This document shows positions 1-6,137 of a stretch of DNA of 6,733 bases, piece after piece (the first letter of the stretch is position 1; the number at the start of each line of letters is the position of its first letter). Location of the stretch: NCBI GenBank assembly GCA_946886185.1, contig CAMPIC010000158.1, positions 1 to 6,733 on the forward strand, read 5' to 3'. This stretch comes from an uncultured bacterium. GTDB lineage: Bacteria; Eisenbacteria; RBG-16-71-46; CAIMUX01. The notes under the pieces are model-generated. The model was not told where the DNA came from, did not search any database, and saw only the letters and a list, made by a program, of their open reading frames with translations. The position numbers and the translations under genes were made by a program.

Positions 1-1827
1 AGCGATCCCGCATCCGACTCCACGGGGGATGGGCGTCCTCCCGTCGCGAGCTCAGACGATCTGGGGCTGGTCGACGGCTCGAGCGTCGCGAACACGAGAC
101 GCTTCCACGTGGTGCTATTCCCCGAATCGGTGGCGCAGCTGGACGAGCTGATCGTGACCTCGAGATCGCTGCCCGACGGCACGGAGCTCTTTCACTACGG
201 CATCGTCGTGGAAGGAACCGGTTCGATCGAAGGAGCGGAGTTTCCCTCCGACACCCACCGCATCGCGCACGCGCGCACCATGCCGGGGATCACGTCGCGC
301 CGGGTCGAGGTTCAGGTGCTGCGAACCGTCCCGGAGTTGTGGCTGCCGCCCGAGCCGGGCGCGCCCGTTCGGCGCGCGGCCGGTGAGCACCGCGAGCGAG
401 CGCTCTTTCTCGATCAGATGGACAAGCCGCTCCCGGCTGGTCTCGACCAGTCCGGTCTGCCCGTTTTCGCCGACTTCTCCTTCTTGAATGGAGAGAAAGG
501 CGGACACATCTCGATTTCGGGCGTCTCGGGGGTTGCGACCAAGACCTCCTATGCGCTGTTCCTCTTGTACATGATCTTCCAGACAGAGGCGGGCCGCCGC
601 CTACTCGGCGTGCACGCGCCCGGGACCCGCGCCCTCGTCTTCAATGTCAAAGGGGAGGATCTGCTCCATCTCGATCGCGGCAACTCGAAGCTGGTCCAGC
701 ACCCCGAAGCAGCCGCGCAGTGGCGGCTTCTCGGGGTCGACGATCCGGGACCGTTTCGCCGCGTGAGGCTCTACGCCCCACGCTCGCCGCGGAGCCATGG
801 AAACGCGCTCGCGGCGGACGTCTTCTCCCGGGAACAGCGCGATTTGCGCGTCTTCGGATGGACGCCCTGGGAGTTCATACGCCGCGGCCTCCTCCGGTTT
901 TGCTTCGGAGAAGAGGAAGACAACCGCACGCAGGTCGGATACATCGAGCAGCGCGTGCGCGTGCAGCTCGCCCGCTGGGCCTGGCCGCTCGCGGGAGCTC
1001 CGGAAGGAGCGGTGGTCTTGTGCGAGCCTCCCGCTCACACCTCCTACGTGCTTTCGCGAATCATCGAAACACGGCGCGATCCCCGCCCGACGGGCGACGG
1101 TTTCGTCGTCGAGTCGTTCCACGATCTGCTCGACTTCCTGACCGAGCGACTTTCTCCCGACGACGATGGATTGGCGCCGGATGAACGCACCTGGACTGCG
1201 AGAACCCAGCCGGGAACTGTGCAAGCGTTCTTGCGCAGGTTGTACGCCCAAGCGCCCCGAATCGGTCACCTGATCACGACCGGGGTGGAGGCGGTCAGCC
1301 TGGACGAACCCATCACGGTGGTGGATATCCACGCCCTGCACGACAGCGCTCAGCGGTTCGTGGTGGGTTCCCTGCTGACCGCGATGTTCGAGGAGAAGCA
1401 GGGTGGAGGGCGGGAGCCGCTCCGGTTCATCGTCCTCGACGAATTGAACAAGTATGCGCCGCGACAGGGGTCGAGTCCGATCAAGGATGTCCTGATCGAC
1501 ATCGCGGCGCGAGGCCGGAGCCTGGGGGTGCTCCTCGTGGGAGCGCAGCAATCCGCCGCCGACGTCGACGCGAACATCATCCGCAATGCCGCGATCAAGG
1601 TCGCTGGACGGCTGGATGCCGGAGAGGCGAGCGAGTATCGATTCCTCTCGCCGGAGCTTCGGGAGAGAGCGGCTCGCTTCTTGCCTGGCACGATGCTGCT
1701 GGACCAACCGTTGATCCCTGCGCCGGTACCGCTGCGATTCCCGTTTCCGGGATTCGCGACCTGCGTGGCCGAAGGCGCGGGTGAGGATGCGCGAAGAGCC
1801 GAGGAAGACGCGTTTCGTAGACTATGA
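1..1827 (+). CDS. herA: HerA-like DNA helicase/translocase ATPase (5' partial)
   Basis: HerA-type ATPase of the FtsK/HerA superfamily. Family members form hexameric rings that pump double-stranded DNA and power a NurA nuclease during end resection. The frame is open from base 1 and the stop is at 1825-1827, giving 608 visible residues. The first in-frame start candidate is GTG at 109, but the residues before it (from about 21, LGLVDGSS then RRFHVVL) already look like the HAS-barrel domain typical of HerA, so I place the true start upstream of the window. Residue numbers count from base 1. The P-loop region is residues 174-183 (GVSGVATKTS, K181-T182), an unusual form. Walker B is FIVLDELNK, with D480-E481. 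A later strand ending GAQQS fits the sensor/glutamine motif, and a downstream conserved RNAA..V.GRL segment is also HerA-like. No bacterial FtsK gamma domain or membrane segment is seen. The family call is firm; the DNA-repair role is inferred from nurA and sbcDC nearby. A HerA in a defence system is the main alternative. Confidence 0.87.
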   Translation, partial: SDPASDSTGDGRPPVASSDDLGLVDGSSVANTRRFHVVLFPESVAQLDELIVTSRSLPDGTELFHYGIVVEGTGSIEGAEFPSDTHRIAHARTMPGITSRRVEVQVLRTVPELWLPPEPGAPVRRAAGEHRERALFLDQMDKPLPAGLDQSGLPVFADFSFLNGEKGGHISISGVSGVATKTSYALFLLYMIFQTEAGRRLLGVHAPGTRALVFNVKGEDLLHLDRGNSKLVQHPEAAAQWRLLGVDDPGPFRRVRLYAPRSPRSHGNALAADVFSREQRDLRVFGWTPWEFIRRGLLRFCFGEEEDNRTQVGYIEQRVRVQLARWAWPLAGAPEGAVVLCEPPAHTSYVLSRIIETRRDPRPTGDGFVVESFHDLLDFLTERLSPDDDGLAPDERTWTARTQPGTVQAFLRRLYAQAPRIGHLITTGVEAVSLDEPITVVDIHALHDSAQRFVVGSLLTAMFEEKQGGGREPLRFIVLDELNKYAPRQGSSPIKDVLIDIAARGRSLGVLLVGAQQSAADVDANIIRNAAIKVAGRLDAGEASEYRFLSPELRERAARFLPGTMLLDQPLIPAPVPLRFPFPGFATCVAEGAGEDARRAEEDAFRRL

Positions 1828-1830
1828 TAC

Positions 1831-1837
1831 GGAAGGG
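1831..1837 (+). promoter_or_regulatory. Ribosome binding site for the ABM-domain gene
   Basis: GGAAGGG lies 8 bases before the ATG at 1846. It is a good purine-rich Shine-Dalgarno sequence located in the 18-base gap after the herA-like stop, and it supports the chosen start and translation from the same transcript. Confidence 0.6.
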
Positions 1838-1845
1838 ACGGACGG

Positions 1846-2160
1846 ATGTACTGCTACGTGTGGGAGTTCCTGGTGACGGCAGCGCATCGCAAGGCGTTCG
1901 AAGCCGCCTATGGCCCCGAAGGAGAATGGGCACGGCTATTTCGAAACGATCCTTCCTATATGCGGTCGTTCCTCCTGCGTGACCATGACAATCCGGAGCA
2001 CTACTTGACGCTCGACTACTGGCTTTCGCGCCACGCCTATCTTTCCTTCCGCGAGCGGCACGGCAGCGAATACGACGCGCTCGACGCGCGCTGCTCGAAG
2101 CTGACCTCCGAAGAACGCTGTGTCGGCGATTTCGACGCTTCGGACGATCTCCCCGCATGA
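1846..2160 (+). CDS. Small ABM-fold (antibiotic biosynthesis monooxygenase-like) protein
   Basis: A 104-residue protein that resembles the ABM dimeric ferredoxin-like fold (HmoA/YgiN-type small proteins). The pattern is a first strand with YVWEF (residues 4-8), a helix with FEAAYGPEGEWARLF (18-32), a strand with SFLLRD (41-46), then YLTLDYW (53-59) followed by the helix S..AYLSF (61-68). The family includes cofactor-free monooxygenases, heme-degrading enzymes and many members of unknown function, so the substrate cannot be named. The length is normal for a single ABM domain, and there is no signal peptide or membrane segment, so it should be cytoplasmic and dimeric. The ATG has a good ribosome binding site and sits 18 bases after the herA-like stop, which points to co-transcription. 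The FAD oxidoreductase follows in the same direction, so a joint redox function with that protein is possible but unproven. Confidence 0.75.
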   Translation: MYCYVWEFLVTAAHRKAFEAAYGPEGEWARLFRNDPSYMRSFLLRDHDNPEHYLTLDYWLSRHAYLSFRERHGSEYDALDARCSKLTSEERCVGDFDASDDLPA

Positions 2161-2206
2161 TCTCTGGCACGGTTGCAACACCTCCACGATCGTTCTCGCC
2201 TCGACG

Positions 2207-3616
2207 ATGAGCAGCGTTCCGGAGTTATTGATCCTGGGAGGCGGACCGGCCGGACTCGCGGCCGGCCACTTCGCGCGCGAGCGGAGCTTCCCCTTCCAGA
2301 TCCTGGAAGCGCGCGAGGAGGTGGGAGGGAACGCGCGCACGCTCTCGTACTCTCCCTCGGCGGATCGTCCTGAGGTTCAATTTCGATTCGACACGGGTGC
2401 GCACCGATTCCACGATCGCAATCCTCAGGCGACTCGGATCGTGCGTGAGCTGCTCGGCGATGATCTGGTGAAGATCGACGTCCCGAGCCGGATCGACTAC
2501 CGGGGTCGATTGGTGCGCTTCCCACTATCTCCGGGAGATCTCTGTCTCAAGCTCGGCCCGCTCGCGGTCGCGCGAGGGATTGCCGATCTCGCTCGCGCTC
2601 GGAAAGCCGGCGCTCCGACCGGAAACGATTTCGAAAGCCACGCCGTCCATCGTTATGGGCGGACGATCGCGGAAACGTTCCTTCTGGGGTATTCGGAGAA
2701 GCTCTGGGGACTCCCCTGTCATCGGTTGTCCAAGGATATCGGAGGGGAACGCACCAGGGGACTCGATCTGCGCACTCTGGCGCGGGAGTGGATCCTGGGA
2801 ACGCGTTCCGGTTCTTCGCATCTCGATGGATCGTTCTACTATCCGCGCGGCGGGATCGGGCGGATCCCCGAGGCGCTGGCAGAGAGCTGCGGCCGTTCGC
2901 GGATCCGCACGATCGCGCGTATCACGAGGCTCCAGCATGACGGGCGCTCGATTCGCGCGGTCGAGGTCAACGGCGATGAGAGAATCGAGGTTCAACAGCT
3001 GATCTCGACTCTTCCGATGACGCGGCTCATTTCTTCGCTCGATCCGCCTGCTCCTCCGGAGATCGTGGAATCGGCGCGCAGTCTTCGCTTTCGCAACGTC
3101 GTCCTGGTGATGGTCGCGCTGGCCCGAGAGCGCGTGTCGCCCTACGGTTCGATTTACTTCTCCGACAGCCGCGTTCCGTTCACGCGGATGTACGAACCCA
3201 AAAATCGTGGAGAGAGCATGGCCCCTCCCGGCGCCACCTCGCTCGTAGTGGAGATTCCATGCGGCGCCGATGATCCGGTGTGGAACGCGCAACCCGAGAC
3301 GCTGTCGCAACGGATCTGCGAACTCCTCCAATCCATGAAGTGGATACGAGCGGAGGAAGTCCTGGGGACGTGTGTAGAACGGATCGGCCATGCGTATCCA
3401 GTGCTCGAGCTGGAGAACGACGTGGCTCTGCGCATTCTCATGGACTATCTGCAACGTTTCGAGAATCTGGTCCTGGCGGGAAGGAACGGTCGCTTCGCCT
3501 ATGCGCACATCCACGATATGATCGAGGCGGGGAGAGCGTCGATCGACGCGATCGAGCAACGCCGGCGCCGCTTCGAGCTCGGATCCCCCGGAATCTCATC
3601 CACTGTCTCTGCTTGA
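2207..3616 (+). CDS. FAD-dependent oxidoreductase, protoporphyrinogen oxidase/amine oxidase-like
   Basis: A 469-residue flavoprotein of the amine-oxidase/protoporphyrinogen-oxidase/UDP-galactopyranose-mutase-like superfamily. The N-terminal Rossmann motif LILGGGPAG (G11, G13, G16) is followed by the ribose-binding acid E34 and the GGNART segment (40-45) seen in these FAD proteins. F158-G168 (FLLGYSEKLWG) matches the Y-[ST]-E-K-[LV]-W-G signature of UGM-like and PRK07208-like proteins. YYPRGGIG (211-218) and LAGRNGRF (around 423-430) are the substrate-domain and C-terminal FAD-contact motifs. The protein is full length, with no membrane helix obvious. I chose ATG 2207 because it places the Rossmann strand close to the N terminus. 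GTG at 2120 in the same frame would add 29 residues and overlap the ABM gene. No clear Shine-Dalgarno precedes either. Substrate is unknown: relatives act on sugar nucleotides, porphyrins, carotenoids or amines. It probably shares a transcript with the two genes upstream. Confidence 0.85.
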   Translation: MSSVPELLILGGGPAGLAAGHFARERSFPFQILEAREEVGGNARTLSYSPSADRPEVQFRFDTGAHRFHDRNPQATRIVRELLGDDLVKIDVPSRIDYRGRLVRFPLSPGDLCLKLGPLAVARGIADLARARKAGAPTGNDFESHAVHRYGRTIAETFLLGYSEKLWGLPCHRLSKDIGGERTRGLDLRTLAREWILGTRSGSSHLDGSFYYPRGGIGRIPEALAESCGRSRIRTIARITRLQHDGRSIRAVEVNGDERIEVQQLISTLPMTRLISSLDPPAPPEIVESARSLRFRNVVLVMVALARERVSPYGSIYFSDSRVPFTRMYEPKNRGESMAPPGATSLVVEIPCGADDPVWNAQPETLSQRICELLQSMKWIRAEEVLGTCVERIGHAYPVLELENDVALRILMDYLQRFENLVLAGRNGRFAYAHIHDMIEAGRASIDAIEQRRRRFELGSPGISSTVSA

Positions 3617-3644
3617 TGCTCGAAGTCGATTCCCGGATCCGCAT
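3617..3644. other. Convergent junction with no visible terminator
   Basis: Only 28 bases separate the stop of the FAD oxidoreductase (3614-3616, +) from the stop of nurA (3647-3645, -). I see no GC-rich hairpin followed by a T run on either strand here, so transcripts from the two sides probably overlap at their 3' ends unless termination is factor dependent. Confidence 0.5.
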
Positions 3645-4619
3645 TCAGTGAGCCGACGCGCTTTGCGCCACCGCCTCCCGCACTGCGCGCCGAGCCAGCT
3701 CCGCGCTTCCCAGGAGATGACGCAAGTGCGACTCCAGCGCGCCGACCGGCTGCAGATTCTGCGGAGCGCGAGGATCTCGGTGCGGGACGCCGGCGAAACG
3801 CGGCAGCGCCGCCGCCATCGCGTCGGCGATCCGAGCCGCCGTGTCCAACCCCGCGGATTGCGGGATCTCCAGCCGGACAATGCCCGACCACGGACCCGAC
3901 AATGCGGGATTCTGCGCGAGTCTCAGATAAGTGGAGTATCGGTCCGACCCCACCGCGAAAATCGAAGTCCGCTCTCCGGCACCGAGCGCGGGCACTCTCG
4001 AGTGGTCCAGAGGCGAGAGAAGCGTGCGGTGATGCGTCTTGATGTATCCGACCACGGGAAGATCGCGAGATCGAACGTAGTGCAACGGTCCATCGACCAC
4101 GGTGAGGAATCCCTGGACGGAAATCTCTTCAGCGAGCCTCGCCTCGGCCAGGCGCATTCGTTCCTGGAGCTCGCGCAGCGGCGCATCGGGCGCGTCATCC
4201 TCGATGACCACCGAGCGCCAGGCCCAGGAAGCGATCGGCGGAAGCGCCCCCTCCATTCCGGATCCCCAGATGGCGACCCGCTCTACTGCCACCGGTCCGA
4301 ACGCCGGAATCGACCCATCGAATGGCGCGAGGACCGCGCCGCACGCGTGACTACCGGCGATTCCGCGACCCGACCGGCCGGTCTCGCTCACCTGATACAG
4401 CGCAGCTTCCGCGCGTCGCACTCCGTCCACGAACGCCAGGCCGAGCTTGCTGGGAGCGATGTCGGGTAGGCCGACCTCTCGCGATGCGTGGAATCGGAGC
4501 TCGCCTCCGTCCTCGACCACATTCGCGGTTGTCGGGTCCTCGCTGTCGACGAGGTAGGGAGACCCGTATGCGGGCTCCCATTCTTCCACATGGATGCGCG
4601 TCTTCGGTCGAGGCGACAT
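3645..4619 (-). CDS. nurA: NurA-type nuclease
   Basis: A 324-residue NurA-domain protein, expected to be the nuclease partner of HerA: family members are metal-dependent exo/endonucleases that resect DNA ends as a dimer bound to the HerA ring. The fold starts after the conserved-looking N terminus (W14-E15-P16-A17-Y18-G19). The first acidic motif is FVDGVRR with D65, the second VVDGPL with D176, then GYIKTH (191-196), RYSTYLRL (227-234), GIVRLE (246-251) and the C-terminal PHRDPRAPQN with the HxD pair H280/D282, all in the order expected for NurA active sites. The likely start is ATG 4619 (MSPRPK); ATG 4628 would add three residues. The frame stays open to 5030, but that extension runs antisense into sbcD and does not look like protein. 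The gene is divergent from sbcD and convergent with the herA unit, so unlike many archaeal loci it is not in an operon with herA. Assignment to NurA is firm from the motifs; activity is inferred. Confidence 0.87.
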   Translation of the reverse strand: MSPRPKTRIHVEEWEPAYGSPYLVDSEDPTTANVVEDGGELRFHASREVGLPDIAPSKLGLAFVDGVRRAEAALYQVSETGRSGRGIAGSHACGAVLAPFDGSIPAFGPVAVERVAIWGSGMEGALPPIASWAWRSVVIEDDAPDAPLRELQERMRLAEARLAEEISVQGFLTVVDGPLHYVRSRDLPVVGYIKTHHRTLLSPLDHSRVPALGAGERTSIFAVGSDRYSTYLRLAQNPALSGPWSGIVRLEIPQSAGLDTAARIADAMAAALPRFAGVPHRDPRAPQNLQPVGALESHLRHLLGSAELARRAVREAVAQSASAH

Positions 4620-4628
4620 GGACCTCAT

Positions 4629-4634
4629 CTTATA
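4629..4634 (-). promoter_or_regulatory. Candidate -10 element for nurA (near-leaderless start)
   Basis: Reading the minus strand, TATAAG directly precedes the first possible nurA ATG (4628-4626) and ends 9 bases before the second (4619-4617). A sigma-70-type start point about 7 bases downstream would fall near 4622, leaving an almost leaderless message starting at ATG 4619. No good -35 hexamer is found at 17-19 bases. It is the only AT-rich hexamer in a very GC-rich stretch. Confidence 0.4.
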
Positions 4635-4654
4635 CGGATTCCCCGCGAGACGCG

Positions 4655-4685
4655 ATCGACGCGCGCAGCCGGCGCGCGCATCGAT
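4655..4685. repeat. Long inverted repeat upstream of nurA
   Basis: ATCGA CGCGCGC (4655-4666) can pair with GCGCGCG (4672-4678) and TCGAT (4681-4685), leaving a 5-base loop AGCCG and a 2-base bulge CA. That is 12 base pairs, seven of them in a continuous GC-only block. It overlaps the place where a nurA -35 element would be, so it could be a repressor operator or cruciform. It is not followed by a T run, so it is not a standard terminator. GC-rich sequence makes chance palindromes more likely. Confidence 0.45.
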
Positions 4686-4724
4686 GCCCGCGCCACTGTG
4701 ACGTGCAGCGGCGCAATCGATGCC
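4680..4724. repeat. 9-base direct repeat, 36 bases apart
   Basis: ATCGATGCC occurs at 4680-4688 and again at 4716-4724. The first copy forms part of the right arm of the long inverted repeat and the second lies in the smaller hairpin. Two copies in phase with the DNA helix (36 bases is near 3.4 turns, so not perfectly in phase) could be protein sites, but may be chance. Confidence 0.3.
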
Positions 4725-4727
4725 GCT
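4707..4727. repeat. Short hairpin in the nurA-sbcD intergenic region
   Basis: AGCGGC (4707-4712) pairs with GCCGCT (4722-4727) around a 9-base loop that contains the palindrome ATCGAT. Function unknown; it has no T run and sits 20 bases from the longer inverted repeat. Confidence 0.3.
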
Positions 4728-4880
4728 CCGCTCGAGGCGGTCATGCGCAATGGACGTGGCCGGGAATCGCGGGGACTCGCGCGCGGCGGGCTCGTTGTCG
4801 TACGCTTCAGGGCGGTGGAACTCTCGTCGCGCGTTGGCGGATGGATCCGTGCGCGCACCGTTCCGCTGATCATCCTTCGG

Positions 4881-4887
4881 GGAAGGA
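4881..4887 (+). promoter_or_regulatory. Ribosome binding site deciding the sbcD GTG start
   Basis: GGAAGGA ends 8 bases before GTG 4896. It is the best Shine-Dalgarno in the region and sits exactly where the protein similarity to SbcD begins, so it decides the start against in-frame codons further upstream. Confidence 0.75.
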
Positions 4888-4895
4888 ACCGCCGC

Positions 4896-6137
4896 GTGAA
4901 ACTGCTCCACCTTTCCGACTGGCATCTCGGGTGCGTCACGCGCAACGTGTCGCGCCAGCCGGATCACGAGACGGTGATCCATGAGATCCTGGAGGTCGCG
5001 CGTCAGGAGCGCCCGGACCTGATTCTCCACACGGGGGATCTCTTCGACCAGGCTCGTCCCGGTTACGAGACGCTGCAGTTCGGTATCGATGCGCTTCAGG
5101 AGCTGGCCGCGATCAGTCCCACCGTTGTCCTAGCCGGCAATCACGACTCTACCGCGCTGTTCCGCGTCTTCCAGAGACTGGTGGGATCCGGCGGGCGATT
5201 GCGCTTCGTCGATCGCGCCCTCCCCCCCGATCAGGGCGGCATCTTGGAGTTCCCGGGCCGGGGCGACGATCGGATTCGCGTCGCGCCGCTCCCTTTCGTG
5301 CACCAGAACCGCATGGTGGAAGCGTTCGACGATCCCGCGACCTGGATGGCGTCGTATGCGGATCGCATCCAGAGGATCGAATCGGCGCTCGGTCGCGGTT
5401 TGCAGGAAGGCTACGACCCGGCGCGGGACATCCTCCTCTTCGCGGCGCACCTGCACGTGGGAGGAGCCGTCTTCTCGAACAGCGAGCGCGCGATCCACGT
5501 CACCGACAGCTATTCCACGCTCGCGCAGCATCTGCCTCCCGTGACCTACGCGGCGTTCGGGCATATCCATCGACCACAGCCGCTCCCGGGCAGTCTGGTG
5601 CAAGGCCGGTATGCGGGGTCGCCGCTTCCGATCGACTTCGGCGAGATCGAGGAGCAAAAGAGCGTCGTCCTGGTGGAGGCAGATCCGGGGCATCCCGCTC
5701 AGGTGCGGCTCATTCCGCTCTCGGGTGGGCGTCCGCTCCGTAGATTCGCGGGCACCCTCGAGGAGCTCGCGCGCGCGGCGGCGGAGCTCGATGGGCTGTG
5801 CTCCCTCACGATCCACACTCGGGAGCGGGTTCCCGAGCTTTCCGATCGCGTTCGCGAGCTCCTGCCTCGATCCGTCCTGCTGGAAGTGATCGAGCAAGCA
5901 TCCGACAGCCGGCTCACTCCGCTCACGGCGGAAACCGCCGAGGGCGAGGAGACGGGCCTGGAGTCGCTTTTCCGTGAGTACCTCGCGGAGAGGGGCACAC
6001 ACAACGCGGGAGCGGACTCGGTCGCGGCCCTGTTCGAGAATCTCCTCGGCGCGCTCGCGAATGAGCAGTCGATCCGCCTCGCCGATTTGGATCCCCTCAT
6101 CCAGATGGCCGATTCACCGCCGAAAGTCACCCCGTGA
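4896..6137 (+). CDS. sbcD: SbcD exonuclease subunit (bacterial Mre11)
   Basis: A 413-residue SbcD, the metallophosphoesterase nuclease of the SbcCD complex, which cuts hairpins and blocked or protein-bound DNA ends and trims double-strand breaks in the cytoplasm. All phosphoesterase motifs are present: SDWHLG (D8, H10), HTGDLFD (G47-D48), AGNHDS (N82-H83-D84), AAHLH (H185) and FGHIHRP (G222-H223-I224-H225), the Mn2+-binding set. The C-terminal part (about residues 290-413) is the capping and SbcC-binding region. Length matches the family (about 400 residues). Translation begins at GTG, supported by the ribosome binding site at 4881-4887 and by the usual SbcD opening KLLHLSDWH. The gene overlaps sbcC by four bases, which implies translational coupling. 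It is divergent from nurA, so the two nuclease genes share one intergenic control region. Confidence 0.96.
   Translation: MKLLHLSDWHLGCVTRNVSRQPDHETVIHEILEVARQERPDLILHTGDLFDQARPGYETLQFGIDALQELAAISPTVVLAGNHDSTALFRVFQRLVGSGGRLRFVDRALPPDQGGILEFPGRGDDRIRVAPLPFVHQNRMVEAFDDPATWMASYADRIQRIESALGRGLQEGYDPARDILLFAAHLHVGGAVFSNSERAIHVTDSYSTLAQHLPPVTYAAFGHIHRPQPLPGSLVQGRYAGSPLPIDFGEIEEQKSVVLVEADPGHPAQVRLIPLSGGRPLRRFAGTLEELARAAAELDGLCSLTIHTRERVPELSDRVRELLPRSVLLEVIEQASDSRLTPLTAETAEGEETGLESLFREYLAERGTHNAGADSVAALFENLLGALANEQSIRLADLDPLIQMADSPPKVTP

Larger units (their letters stand above)
4620..4895. promoter_or_regulatory. Divergent nurA / sbcDC regulatory region
   Basis: This 276-base region lies between the divergently transcribed nurA and sbcD and must carry both promoters unless sbcD is read from further away. 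The half next to nurA holds a -10 element, a long inverted repeat, a second short hairpin and a 9-base direct repeat, listed separately. In the half next to sbcD I find no convincing -35/-10 pair, only the ribosome binding site. An open frame continues through the whole region in the sbcD frame, but its translation is arginine-rich and not protein-like. Confidence 0.55.

Noticed and set aside
601..1707. Long minus-strand open frame (368 codons) opposite the herA-like gene
   Set aside because: Antisense shadow of a GC-rich gene: arginine-rich, no domain pattern, and the plus-strand frame carries clear HerA motifs.
2899..2908. GCGGATCCGC palindrome within the FAD oxidoreductase gene
   Set aside because: Perfect 10-base palindromes are expected in GC-rich coding sequence with many GGATCC/CGATCG words; there is no other reason to treat it as a site.
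2525..3559. Long minus-strand open frame (344 codons) opposite the FAD oxidoreductase
   Set aside because: Shadow frame with no recognisable motifs; the plus-strand protein has FAD-binding signatures throughout.
4655..4685. The long inverted repeat as a transcription terminator
   Set aside because: No T run follows on either strand and it lies upstream of both divergent genes, where a terminator has no gene to end.
4488..4895. In-frame upstream extension of sbcD starting inside nurA
   Set aside because: The added 136 residues are arginine-rich and unlike SbcD, they overlap nurA antisense, and the ribosome binding site at 4881-4887 supports GTG 4896.
4620..5030. In-frame upstream extension of nurA into sbcD
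   Set aside because: The extra residues run antisense to sbcD and the intergenic region, and do not look like NurA; the NurA-like N terminus begins near ATG 4619.
5130..6002. Minus-strand open frame (290 codons) opposite sbcD
   Set aside because: Shadow frame; the plus strand encodes all SbcD phosphoesterase motifs.
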